Source: Halanaerobium salsuginis
Lineage (GTDB): Bacteria > Bacillota > Halanaerobiia > Halanaerobiales > Halanaerobiaceae
Direction of reading: 5' to 3'
Assembly (NCBI RefSeq): GCF_900114545.1
Contig: NZ_FOTI01000006.1
Coordinates: 20,228 to 84,227, forward strand
Length of the DNA stretch: 64,000 bases
The position numbers and the translations under genes are program-made. Positions 46,611 to 55,414 of the stretch are shown one piece after another; positions within the stretch are counted from its first letter, which is position 1, and every line of letters begins with the position of its first letter. The notes beneath the pieces are model-generated. The model had not been told where the DNA came from. It ran no database searches and saw only the letters and a program-made list of their open reading frames with translations.

Positions 46611-47489
46611 ATGGCTGAAAAAAATAATAAAGTTTTAAAAAAGAATAGTAATCCCTGGCTAGAAGCCTGGCGAAGATTATTAAAAAGTAAGATTGGAGTA
46701 GCTGGAATGGCAATTATTGTCTTGCTTTTATTAGTGGCTATTTTTGCTCCGATGTTAGCTCCTTATGATCCTTATGAACAAAATATTTTATCTCGTTATA
46801 AATCTCCTTCAGCTCAGCATATTTTAGGAACTGATGAGATGGGACGAGATATTTTAAGTCGTATTATTTATGGATCTAGAATTTCTTTGCAGGTAGGGCT
46901 ATTTGCTGTTTTGATGGCTCTTGTAATAGGAGTTGGCCTTGGTTTAATAGCTGGCTACTATGGTGGTAAGTTAGATATGATTATTATGCGATTTATGGAT
47001 ATCATGCTGGCTTTTCCCAGTATTTTATTGGCGATTGGAATTGTAGCAATTTTAGGTCCTCAGCTTAAAAATGCAATGCTTGCGATTGGGATTATTAACA
47101 TTCCTAGATTTGCTAGAATTATCAGATCTTCTATAATTTCAATTAAAGAGAGTGAATACATAAGTGCAGCTAAAGCTTTAGGAGCAGGTGATGCCAGAAT
47201 AATTTTTAAACATCTACTGCCAAATGCAATGGCTCCTCTAATTGTACAAACTACTTTGAGTATAGCAACTGCTATTTTGGAAGCTGCTGCTTTAAGTTTT
47301 CTTGGCTTAGGGGCTCAACCACCTTCTCCAGAGTGGGGAGCAATGTTAAGTGATGCAAGAAGCTCTCTTCAGAAAGCACCCTGGGTAGCTACCTTCCCGG
47401 GTCTGGCTATTATTTTTGGTGTGCTCGGCTTTAATTTGCTTGGCGATGGATTGAGAGATGCACTTGATCCTAAGATGAAGAATGTTTAA
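46611..47489 (+). CDS. ABC transporter permease, DppC/OppC type
   Basis: Second permease subunit, 292 residues, six spans. The OppC-type N-terminal LAPYDPYEQN and HILGTDEMGRDILSRIIYG segments and the EAA loop (ISAAKALGAGDARIIFKHLLPN) are clear. 13 bases after the first permease. No oppD/oppF-type ATPase gene follows; lgt is next. Confidence 0.94.
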   Translation: MAEKNNKVLKKNSNPWLEAWRRLLKSKIGVAGMAIIVLLLLVAIFAPMLAPYDPYEQNILSRYKSPSAQHILGTDEMGRDILSRIIYGSRISLQVGLFAVLMALVIGVGLGLIAGYYGGKLDMIIMRFMDIMLAFPSILLAIGIVAILGPQLKNAMLAIGIINIPRFARIIRSSIISIKESEYISAAKALGAGDARIIFKHLLPNAMAPLIVQTTLSIATAILEAAALSFLGLGAQPPSPEWGAMLSDARSSLQKAPWVATFPGLAIIFGVLGFNLLGDGLRDALDPKMKNV

Positions 47490-47533
47490 GTTATCAAGTT
47501 GCTAATTAAAATTAAATTATTTAAGTTGAAAAG

Positions 47534-48316
47534 GTGATTATAATTATTAACCCGGTAGCTTTTGAATTATTTAATTTAAAAATTAGATGGTATGGGATTA
47601 TAATAGCTGCTGCTTTATTAATTTCACTTTTTGTCTTAAAATTAATTTTAAAAGATGTTAAAAAACTTGATTTTGATTTTTATCTTGACTATATTATTTT
47701 AGCTTTCCCTTTAGCTATCCTGGGAGCTAGGTTTTATTATGTTATTTTTAATTTACCTTATTATTTAAGCAATCCTGTTGAAATTATAGCAATTTATCAT
47801 GGTGGACTTGCTATTCATGGTGGATTGTTAGTTGGTATTTTAGTGCTTTATTTTTGGGCCAGGCATAGAGCGGTCAATTTTTGGCAGGCACTTGATTTTC
47901 TGGCTCCTGCAGTTGCTCTGGCCCAGGCTTTAGGCAGATGGGGCAACTTTATTAATCAGGAAGCTTATGGTAGAGTAGTTAGGGCAGATTTTTTTGTTAT
48001 GTTACCTGAGTTTATAAAAAAGCAGATGTTTATTAATGGCTATTACAGAGAACCTACATTTTTGTATGAATCAATACTTGACTTATTGCTTTTTTTAATT
48101 TTAATTATTTATCGGCAGAATTCTAAAAGAGCGTCTGGTGATTTAGCAGCTATTTATTTAGCTGGTTATTCGGGGTATCGTTTTTTTATTGAAGATTTAA
48201 GGACAGATAGTTTAGTAATAGCTGATTTTCAGATAGCAAGAATAATCAGTGTTTTATTATTTATTTTTGCTTTAATAGTGCTTTTGAAAAACCATATCTC
48301 AACTGCTAATAATTGA
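47534..48316 (+). CDS. lgt: prolipoprotein diacylglyceryl transferase
   Basis: Inner-membrane enzyme that moves diacylglycerol from phosphatidylglycerol to the lipobox cysteine, the first lipoprotein maturation step. About 256-260 residues, seven spans; the signature GRWGNFINQEAYG is present, as are the HGGLAIHGGL and RFFIEDLR segments. The listed GTG 47534 lies inside the best ribosome site (AAAAGGTGATT), so the true start may be AUU at 47546, which gives the usual N-terminus beginning with NPVAF after the start residue. The metK -35 box overlaps the stop codon. Confidence 0.93.
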   Translation: MIIIINPVAFELFNLKIRWYGIIIAAALLISLFVLKLILKDVKKLDFDFYLDYIILAFPLAILGARFYYVIFNLPYYLSNPVEIIAIYHGGLAIHGGLLVGILVLYFWARHRAVNFWQALDFLAPAVALAQALGRWGNFINQEAYGRVVRADFFVMLPEFIKKQMFINGYYREPTFLYESILDLLLFLILIIYRQNSKRASGDLAAIYLAGYSGYRFFIEDLRTDSLVIADFQIARIISVLLFIFALIVLLKNHISTANN

Positions 48317-48341
48317 CACTTTAGTTTTATTGTGCTACACT
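48313..48341 (+). promoter_or_regulatory. extended -10 sigma-A promoter for metK
   Basis: TTGACA (48313-48318), 17-base spacer, TACACT (48336-48341) with a TGC extension before the -10. Transcription from about 48348 leaves a leader of only about 40 bases, too short for a SAM riboswitch. Confidence 0.85.
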
Positions 48342-48389
48342 AAAATCATTGATTATGTTCCTTATCTTAATAGGTGAAAGGTTGATAAT

Positions 48390-49583
48390 ATGACACACAG
48401 ATATTTATTTACTTCTGAATCTGTAACTGAAGGTCATCCGGACAAAGTTGCTGATCAAATTTCTGATGCTGTTTTAGATGCTATTTTAGCTAAGGATCCA
48501 GAAGCAAGAGTAGCCTGTGAAACTTTTATAACTACAGGTTTAGTTTTGATTTCTGGAGAAATAACTACAGATTGTTATGTTGATTTGAAGAAAATAGCAC
48601 GTAAAACCATCAAGGAAATTGGTTATACCAGAGCAAAATATGGTTTTGATGGAGAAACTTGTGCAGTTTTAACTGCAATTAATGAGCAGTCAAAAGATAT
48701 TGCACTTGGAGTCGATAATGCACTGGAAGTAAAAGAAGGAAAATCTGAAGCTGACCTTGGTGCAGGTGACCAGGGAATTATGTTCGGTTATGCAGCTGAT
48801 GAAACTGAGGAATTAATGCCTTTACCAATTATGCTTGCTCATAAACTTGCGCGTAAACTTGCTGATGTCAGAAAAAATGGACCGCTTAATTACTTGCGCC
48901 CTGATGGTAAAACACAAGTTACAGTGGCTTATGAGGGTAATGATGTTTTGTATGTTGATAAAATTTTAATTTCTTCTCAACATCATCCACAGATTAAAAA
49001 TGAAAAAATTAAAGCTGATATAATAAAATATGTAATTGAAGAAATTGTACCAGCTGAATTGTTAAGTGAAAAAACTGAGATTTTGGTTAATCCAACTGGT
49101 AGATTTGTAATTGGAGGACCTACTGGTGATACAGGGTTAACAGGCCGTAAAATTATTGTTGATACTTATGGTGGCTCAGCCCGGCATGGAGGAGGGGCTT
49201 TTTCGGGGAAAGATCCGACAAAAGTTGACCGATCTGCTTCTTATGCAGCTCGTTATATTGCTAAAAATATTGTAGCAGCAGGTTTAGCACGCAGGTGTGA
49301 GGTTCAAATCGCTTATGCAATTGGAGTTGCAGAACCAATGTCTGTTATGGTAGACACTTTTGGGACTGGTAAACTATCAGAACCTGAACTTGAAAACTTA
49401 ATTAAAGCAGAATTTGATTTGAGACCTGCCCAAATTATTAAAAATTTAGATTTAAGAAAGGCAATTTATCGACAAACTGCAGCTTATGGTCATTTTGGCC
49501 GTCACGACTTAGATCTGCCCTGGGAAAAAATTGATCGGGTAGCAAGTTTACAGAAAAGAGCTAAGCTGCTGCAGAATAAGTAA
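48390..49583 (+). CDS. metK: S-adenosylmethionine synthetase
   Basis: Makes S-adenosylmethionine from methionine and ATP. 397 residues. Conserved motifs: [29 protein letters not shown] and the glycine-rich [30 protein letters not shown] precedes the ATG. Monocistronic by context: own promoter, and a terminator 20 bases after the stop. SAM is the methyl donor for RsmB and RlmN encoded downstream. Confidence 0.97.
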   Translation: MTHRYLFTSESVTEGHPDKVADQISDAVLDAILAKDPEARVACETFITTGLVLISGEITTDCYVDLKKIARKTIKEIGYTRAKYGFDGETCAVLTAINEQSKDIALGVDNALEVKEGKSEADLGAGDQGIMFGYAADETEELMPLPIMLAHKLARKLADVRKNGPLNYLRPDGKTQVTVAYEGNDVLYVDKILISSQHHPQIKNEKIKADIIKYVIEEIVPAELLSEKTEILVNPTGRFVIGGPTGDTGLTGRKIIVDTYGGSARHGGGAFSGKDPTKVDRSASYAARYIAKNIVAAGLARRCEVQIAYAIGVAEPMSVMVDTFGTGKLSEPELENLIKAEFDLRPAQIIKNLDLRKAIYRQTAAYGHFGRHDLDLPWEKIDRVASLQKRAKLLQNK

Positions 49584-49602
49584 GCTTAATATAATCTTAT
49601 TT

Positions 49603-49634
49603 GCCGGAGGCGAAGACTGCCTTCGGCTTTATTT
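49603..49634 (+). terminator. terminator after metK
   Basis: GCCGGAGGC (49603-49611) pairs with GCCTTCGGC (49619-49627) with one G-U pair, then TTTATTT. Confidence 0.85.
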
Positions 49635-49669
49635 ATTAATTTGAGTTTTTATTTAGAAAGGAAATCAGA

Positions 49670-51910
49670 ATGGCTAAAACAGTTAAAGTTGTAGTTGATC
49701 TAGCTTTAAGAAAACTTGATAAAGAGTTTGATTATTTAGTTCCAGAAGAACTAGTTGGTAAACTTAAAATAGGTCAGTTAGTTAAAGTTCCTTTTGGTAG
49801 ACAAAAATTGGCTGCTTTTATTACAGAACTTAATAGTCAGGCTGAGCTGCCTGCTGAAAAATTAAAATATTTAGATAAGCTGCTTTATTCTACTGCTTTT
49901 TTTGATAATAAGCTGCTAAATTTATTTAAATGGACAGCAACTTATTTTCATGCTTATTTAATTCAGGTAATAAAAATAGCTCTGCCGCCTGGAATCACTA
50001 CAGCTAAGGTTAGCCGGAAAGAAGTTAGTTATTTACACCTGGAAAAAAAGCAGATAAATGTAGAAATTGAATTGCAAAAACTTAAAAAAAGAGCTCCTAA
50101 ACAATATCAAATCATGCAGTATTTAGTTGATAACCAGCCGCAAGATTTATCTTTAAAAGAAGTAGTAGAATATGCTAATACATCTCGCCAAACTGTATAC
50201 CGTTTAATAGATAAATCATTAGTTTCTGTATATGATAATATTGTAAGAAGAGTTCCAGATCTAATTGGAGATAATTATCAAATTCAACAGCCTAAGTTAG
50301 AAGTTGAAAGAAATTTAAAAAAATTATTATTTCAACTAGAAACATTTGTAGAACAGAAAGCTGCTCAAACAGTACTGCTTACTAAAAAATTTGCTAATCC
50401 TGATTTTGATTTTATCTTCAATTTTTTAAAAAAAATGATTAAACTTGATAAAAATGTAATTATTTTAATCCCGGAAATTGATAAAAATTTTTCGTTATTA
50501 AAAAAGTTACAATTTTGTTTTAAAGAAAAAGTAGCATTTCTTTATAGTCAATTAAGCGATGGCGAACGTTTTGATGAATGGCAGCGAATTTTATCAGGTA
50601 AGGTCAAAATAGTTGCGGGAGCCAGATCAGCTGTATTTGCTCCTTTAACTAGAGTTGATGTAATAATTTTATTAGATGAGGGAAAGCAAAGCTATAAAAG
50701 CCAGGAACATCCGCTTTATCATGCTCGTCAGGTAGCTAGTCGTCGTCTTAGAGAAGAAAAGGGGCTGCTTGTCCTGGAATCAGCAGCTCCAGCTGTTGAG
50801 AGTAATTATTTAGCTAAATCTGGACAATATAAACTACTTAAATTGCCTGATAAAAAAGAAGTTAAGCCTAAATTAGAAAGTAAGCTAATTGATTTAGCTC
50901 AGGAAGTTGAAGCTGGTAATTTAGGAGATCTGAGTAGAGAATTAATTGCTGAAATAGAAAATACTTTAAGTGCTGGTAAACAGATTATTCTTTTTTTGAA
51001 TCGGCGGGGAGCTGGTAATTATTTAATTTGCAAAAAATGTGCTGCTGTAATTAAGTGCGCTAATTGTGATATAGCACTGAATTATCATCAAAATAAAAAT
51101 TTAATGATCTGCCATCATTGTGGCTATCAGACTGCAAAACCAGCTGTTTGTCCTGAATGTGGTAGTAAATTTTTAAGTTTAAGCGGCAGTGGAACCCAGA
51201 GTATTATTCAGCAGCTGCAGGAAGAGTTTCCAGCTGCAAAAATTCTGCGTTTTGATACAGATAGTGAATTAAAAAGAGCAGAAATTTTAACTAAAGCCAG
51301 GGAAGAATCTGTTGATATAATCGTTGGTACTTCAATGTTAATTAAGTATGATTATTACCAGAGACTTGGATTAATTGGAGTTGTTTCAGCTGATACAGCA
51401 CTAAATAATTCCAATTTTAGAGCTGCCGAAGAAACTTTTGCTTTACTTACTGAATTAAAGACATTACTTAATCAGTCACAAGGGGATAAACTACTTATTC
51501 AAAGTTTTAGACCTGATCATTATAGCCTCCAGAGCGCTTTAGCTGGTGATTATCAGAGCTTTTATCAGAAAGAAATTGATTTTCGTCAAATAAGTAACTA
51601 TCCGCCTTTTTGCCGACTGCTGAATATAATTATTCAGGGACCAGTTGAAAAAAAAATAATTAAATTGAGTCATGACTTAAATAAATATTTACTCGATTTT
51701 AGTGACTATTATTTGGAAAAAACAGAACCTGGGCCAGCAATATTGGGCAAAATCAGAAATAAGTATCGGTGGCAAATTTTACTTAAGTTTAACTCAATTC
51801 GTAAGCGAGAATATTTAATTAGATTAATTGAAAATAAGTTTTTAGATGAAAAAGAAAATCAAGGTGAAACTGAAATTCGTATTGATGTAGATCCCTATCA
51901 AATGTTATAA
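49670..51910 (+). CDS. priA: primosomal protein N' (PriA) with degenerate helicase motifs
   Basis: Replication restart protein. The full-length 746-residue frame keeps the N-terminal 3'-DNA-binding domain (about residues 1-105), winged helix (about 140-200) and all eight zinc cysteines with exact PriA spacing (454, 457, 463, 466, 481, 484, 494, 497). The helicase core is eroded: the Walker A GxTGSGKT position (about 235-245) reads VLLTKKFANPD, DEEH reads DEGK (336-339), and the QVAGRAGR position reads ELKTLLNQSQ (595-604). It is therefore probably unable to use ATP as a helicase but may still load the replisome. Its place before def-fmt is standard. AAAGGAAAT precedes the ATG. Confidence 0.93.
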   Translation: MAKTVKVVVDLALRKLDKEFDYLVPEELVGKLKIGQLVKVPFGRQKLAAFITELNSQAELPAEKLKYLDKLLYSTAFFDNKLLNLFKWTATYFHAYLIQVIKIALPPGITTAKVSRKEVSYLHLEKKQINVEIELQKLKKRAPKQYQIMQYLVDNQPQDLSLKEVVEYANTSRQTVYRLIDKSLVSVYDNIVRRVPDLIGDNYQIQQPKLEVERNLKKLLFQLETFVEQKAAQTVLLTKKFANPDFDFIFNFLKKMIKLDKNVIILIPEIDKNFSLLKKLQFCFKEKVAFLYSQLSDGERFDEWQRILSGKVKIVAGARSAVFAPLTRVDVIILLDEGKQSYKSQEHPLYHARQVASRRLREEKGLLVLESAAPAVESNYLAKSGQYKLLKLPDKKEVKPKLESKLIDLAQEVEAGNLGDLSRELIAEIENTLSAGKQIILFLNRRGAGNYLICKKCAAVIKCANCDIALNYHQNKNLMICHHCGYQTAKPAVCPECGSKFLSLSGSGTQSIIQQLQEEFPAAKILRFDTDSELKRAEILTKAREESVDIIVGTSMLIKYDYYQRLGLIGVVSADTALNNSNFRAAEETFALLTELKTLLNQSQGDKLLIQSFRPDHYSLQSALAGDYQSFYQKEIDFRQISNYPPFCRLLNIIIQGPVEKKIIKLSHDLNKYLLDFSDYYLEKTEPGPAILGKIRNKYRWQILLKFNSIRKREYLIRLIENKFLDEKENQGETEIRIDVDPYQML

Positions 51911-51932
51911 TAAACTTTAGGAGGTAGATACA

Positions 51933-52385
51933 ATGGCTCTTTTAAAAATTAGAGAAATTGGTGATCCAGTATTAAGAAGTGAGGCAAAAAAGGTTAATCA
52001 AGTTAATCAAAAAATAAATGATTTAATAGATAATATGTTTGAGACAATGTATGCTGCAGATGGCGTAGGTCTGGCTGCACCCCAGGTAGGTATTTTAAAA
52101 AGAATAGCAGTAGTTGATATTAGAGAGGGTAATAAAATTGTTTTAATTGATCCAGAAATTGTCGAGCGAGAAGGTAAAGCAATAATGGAAGAAGGCTGTT
52201 TAAGTATTCCTGGCCGAGCTGGAGAAGTTATCCGTTCTGAAAAAATAAAGGTAAAATCTTTAAATAGAAAAGGCAAAATGATTGAGTTTACAGCTACAGG
52301 ATTTGAAGCGCGAGCTGTTCAGCATGAAATGGATCATTTAGATGGAGTCTTATTTATTGATAAAATAGTTGAACTGGCGGAGTGA
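51933..52385 (+). CDS. def: peptide deformylase
   Basis: Metalloenzyme that removes the formyl group from nascent N-formylmethionine. 150 residues with the three family motifs GVGLAAPQVG, EGCLSIPG (metal cysteine) and QHEMDHLDG (metal histidines and catalytic Glu). RBS TAGGAGGTAG. Followed after 4 bases by fmt, its functional partner. Confidence 0.97.
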   Translation: MALLKIREIGDPVLRSEAKKVNQVNQKINDLIDNMFETMYAADGVGLAAPQVGILKRIAVVDIREGNKIVLIDPEIVEREGKAIMEEGCLSIPGRAGEVIRSEKIKVKSLNRKGKMIEFTATGFEARAVQHEMDHLDGVLFIDKIVELAE

Positions 52386-52389
52386 TAAA

Positions 52390-53340
52390 ATGAATATTAT
52401 ATTTATGGGAACACCTGATTTTGCTGTACCAGCTTTAAAAAAAATAGCTAACACTGCAGATTTAAATATTTCAGCAGTGGTAACTCAACCAGATCGAGCT
52501 CGTGGTAGAGGCCAAAAAGTAAGTTATTCAGCAATTAAACAGACTGCACTTAAATTGGATTTACCTGTATTACAAAATGAAAATGTTAATCAACCAGAAT
52601 TCCTGGAAAAACTAAAAAAATTAAAGCCTGATTTTCTAATTGTAGTCGCTTTCGGACAAAAATTATCAGTTGAATTACTTGAATTACCAACTTATTCAGC
52701 TATTAATTTACATGCCTCATTATTACCAGAATATCGAGGCTCAAGTCCTATTTATCGTGCAATAATTGATGGAAAAAAAATAACTGGTAATACAACAATG
52801 CATATGGGACCAGGCTGGGATGATGGTGATATTATTTATCAGCAAGAAGTTGTAATTGAAGCTGCAATGACAGTAGGTGACCTGCATGATAAATTAGCCC
52901 GATCAGGTGCTGACTTGCTGGTTAAAACTATTCATGATGTAGCAGCAGGAACTGCTCCCCGACAGCAGCAGAATGATCAACAGGCAACTTTTGCTTATAA
53001 AATAGATAAATCATTGGGTAAAATTGATTGGCAGCAGTCAGCTCAAGAAATATTCAACTTAATTCGGGGGGTAAATCCCTGGCCAGGAGCTTACACAGAT
53101 TTTGCAGGTCAAAAAATGAAAATCTGGCAGGCTGAGCCTGTAATTAATCCAGATTTTGATTTATCTCAAAAGGCAAAATCGGGAACAGTTGTTAAAGCTG
53201 ATTTAAAGTCTGGTCTATTAATCAAAACTGGAAATGGTTTATTAGCAATTAAAAAATTACAGCTGCCTGGAGGGAAAAAGATGACAGCTCATGATTTTTT
53301 AAATGGCTATCAATTAAAAGAAGGTTCTATTTTAGAATAA
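52390..53340 (+). CDS. fmt: methionyl-tRNA formyltransferase
   Basis: Formylates initiator Met-tRNA. 316 residues. The FMGTPDFAVP N-terminus, the HASLLPEYRGSSPIYRAI motif with its catalytic histidine region and the C-terminal beta-barrel domain (about 205-310) are all present. ATG 52390 is preferred to an upstream in-frame ATG at 52369 within def. GGCGGAGTGATAA gives the ribosome site. Confidence 0.96.
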   Translation: MNIIFMGTPDFAVPALKKIANTADLNISAVVTQPDRARGRGQKVSYSAIKQTALKLDLPVLQNENVNQPEFLEKLKKLKPDFLIVVAFGQKLSVELLELPTYSAINLHASLLPEYRGSSPIYRAIIDGKKITGNTTMHMGPGWDDGDIIYQQEVVIEAAMTVGDLHDKLARSGADLLVKTIHDVAAGTAPRQQQNDQQATFAYKIDKSLGKIDWQQSAQEIFNLIRGVNPWPGAYTDFAGQKMKIWQAEPVINPDFDLSQKAKSGTVVKADLKSGLLIKTGNGLLAIKKLQLPGGKKMTAHDFLNGYQLKEGSILE

Positions 53341-53368
53341 ATAAGACAGTAAGAAGGGAGTTTTAACA

Positions 53369-54061
53369 ATGTATTTTCCGTTTTTTTTCGATCCAACAAT
53401 GATTATGCTAATTCCAGCTCTATTAATAGCTTTTTATGCTCAATATAAAGTTAAAAGTACTTTTAGCCACTATGATGATGTTTATACAAGAGCCAATCTA
53501 AGTGGAGCTGAGGTGGCCCGCAGAATATTGGCAAATAACGGAATTAGTGATGTTAATGTGAAACAAATTGGAGGAAAATTGAGTGATCACTATGATCCCA
53601 AACAAAAGGTGCTTAATCTTTCTCAGTCAGTATACAGTAATAATTCTATTGCAGCAATTGGTGTAGCTGCTCATGAAGCAGGACATGCAATTCAGGATAA
53701 GGTTGGTTATAGTCCTCTTTCAATTAGAGCTTCCCTTGTTCCAGCAGCTAATATTGGTTCCAGTCTGGGTCTGCCTATGGCAATTTTTGGTTTTTTTATT
53801 CGAGCTGATTTTTTAATTATGGCAGGTTTTGTACTTTTTGCAGCTGCTTTCTTGTTTCATTTAGTTACTCTACCAGTTGAATTTAATGCCAGTAATAGAG
53901 CAATAGCTAATTTGAAAAATAACAGTTTTTTAACTGATAAAGAGCTTAAAGGAGCTAAGAAAGTATTAAGAGCAGCAGCTTTTACCTATGTTGCAGCAAC
54001 TTTAGTTGCTCTGGCTAACTTACTTAGAATACTTGTTTTATTTAACATGAGTGATGATTGA
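53369..54061 (+). CDS. YugP-type membrane zinc metallopeptidase
   Basis: Predicted membrane protease of unknown substrate. 230 residues, about four membrane spans. The zinc motif HEAGH is in GVAAHEAGHAIQD near residues 99-103, and EFNASNRAI at about 171-179 supplies the probable third ligand. Common in the Firmicutes fmt-rsmB region. RBS AAGGGAG. Confidence 0.9.
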   Translation: MYFPFFFDPTMIMLIPALLIAFYAQYKVKSTFSHYDDVYTRANLSGAEVARRILANNGISDVNVKQIGGKLSDHYDPKQKVLNLSQSVYSNNSIAAIGVAAHEAGHAIQDKVGYSPLSIRASLVPAANIGSSLGLPMAIFGFFIRADFLIMAGFVLFAAAFLFHLVTLPVEFNASNRAIANLKNNSFLTDKELKGAKKVLRAAAFTYVAATLVALANLLRILVLFNMSDD

Positions 54062-54063
54062 TA

Positions 54064-55404
54064 ATGAAGAATTTAAGATCTAAAATTATTAAAGCTTTGA
54101 TTAGAGTTAAAGCTGGTGCTTATTCTACTCTGACTTTAACTGAAGAGTTGGTAGAAATTAAAGATCAGCGTGATAAGAATCTATTTACCGAGATTTTTTA
54201 TGGCGTAATTAGAAATGAAAAATATCTTGATTATATAATAGAAAAATTCTCGAATAATAAGCTAACTAAATTAGATACTGAAGTATTAATGGGGCTGAGA
54301 ATAGGATTATATCAGCTCTTTTTTCTTGATAGAATTCCTGCTAGAGCTGCAATTTATGAAACTGTAGAGGCTGTTAAAGAACTTTTATCAAATAGAGGTG
54401 CAGCAGCTTTTACAAATGGCATTTTACGTAATATTCAACGTCATCCAGAAAAAATAAAATTACCAGATAGAAAGCAGAATTTATTGAAGTTTTTAGCGAT
54501 TAAATACTCTTATCCTGAGTGGCTGGTTAAACAATTTAGTGATGAATATGGCCCAGAGCAGGCAGAAAAAATCTTAGCAGCAGGTAATAAGCGTCCTGAA
54601 ATATTTTATCGTTTTAATTCACTTAAAATGACTAAAGCAGAATTTTTAGCTTCACTTACTAAAGCAGAAATTAACTATGAATCCACGTTTATTGATTCGT
54701 TTTATAAACTGAATAATTTTGCTAATCCTGCCGAAACAGAAGTCTTTAAACAAGGAGCTGCCTATATTCAGGGGATAGCTGCTGGTTTAGCTGCATTGCT
54801 TTTAAGACCAAAGCCAGGTATGAAAATTCTTGATTTAGCAGCTGCTCCGGGTGGAAAAACAACTCATCTAGCTCAGCTAACTTCTAATCAAGCTCAGATA
54901 ACTGCGCTTGATCTTAATCCAACTAGACTAGAGTTAGTTAGAGAAAATATACTAAGGCTGGGAGCTAAACAGATAAAATTAATTGTGGCTGATGCTGCTA
55001 ACTATCAAGATCAGGAGCAATATGATCGTATTTTAGCCGATTTACCCTGTTCTGGGTTGGGATTAATTGCTGCAAAACCAGAAATAAAATGGCGCAAAAG
55101 TCAAAAACAAATTAAAGATATGGCAGAATTACAGCATAGTATTTTAGTAAATAATATTGCTAAATTAAAAGTAAATGGTCAACTATTATATTCAACTTGT
55201 ACTTTAAGTAAAGTAGAAAATCAACTTCAAATTGAGCGTCTGTTGTCAGAATATGACAATTTAGAGTTATTAGATTTAAAACCAATTGTTAATAATTTAA
55301 CTAATTTAAATATTAAAGGTAACTCTAAGTATTTAGAAATTTTACCTGGACAATTTGAATCAGAAGGATTTTTTTATGCGCTGATTAAAAAAAATGGAGA
55401 GTGA
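54064..55404 (+). CDS. rsmB: 16S rRNA m5C967 methyltransferase
   Basis: SAM-dependent rRNA cytosine-5 methyltransferase. 446 residues: an N-terminal NusB-like RNA-binding domain (about 1-135) and a C-terminal Rossmann methyltransferase. AAAPGGKTTHLAQL is the SAM motif; the two cysteines are in DLPCSG and STCTLS. ATG 54064 lies just after the preceding stop; an in-frame TTG at 54058 overlaps that gene. Confidence 0.95.
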   Translation: MKNLRSKIIKALIRVKAGAYSTLTLTEELVEIKDQRDKNLFTEIFYGVIRNEKYLDYIIEKFSNNKLTKLDTEVLMGLRIGLYQLFFLDRIPARAAIYETVEAVKELLSNRGAAAFTNGILRNIQRHPEKIKLPDRKQNLLKFLAIKYSYPEWLVKQFSDEYGPEQAEKILAAGNKRPEIFYRFNSLKMTKAEFLASLTKAEINYESTFIDSFYKLNNFANPAETEVFKQGAAYIQGIAAGLAALLLRPKPGMKILDLAAAPGGKTTHLAQLTSNQAQITALDLNPTRLELVRENILRLGAKQIKLIVADAANYQDQEQYDRILADLPCSGLGLIAAKPEIKWRKSQKQIKDMAELQHSILVNNIAKLKVNGQLLYSTCTLSKVENQLQIERLLSEYDNLELLDLKPIVNNLTNLNIKGNSKYLEILPGQFESEGFFYALIKKNGE

Positions 55405-55414
55405 TAATTTTATA

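Noticed and set aside
49670..51910. Frameshift as the reason for missing PriA helicase motifs.
   Set aside because: Conserved PriA segments lie in one continuous frame before, between and after the altered motifs, so substitution rather than a shift explains the loss.
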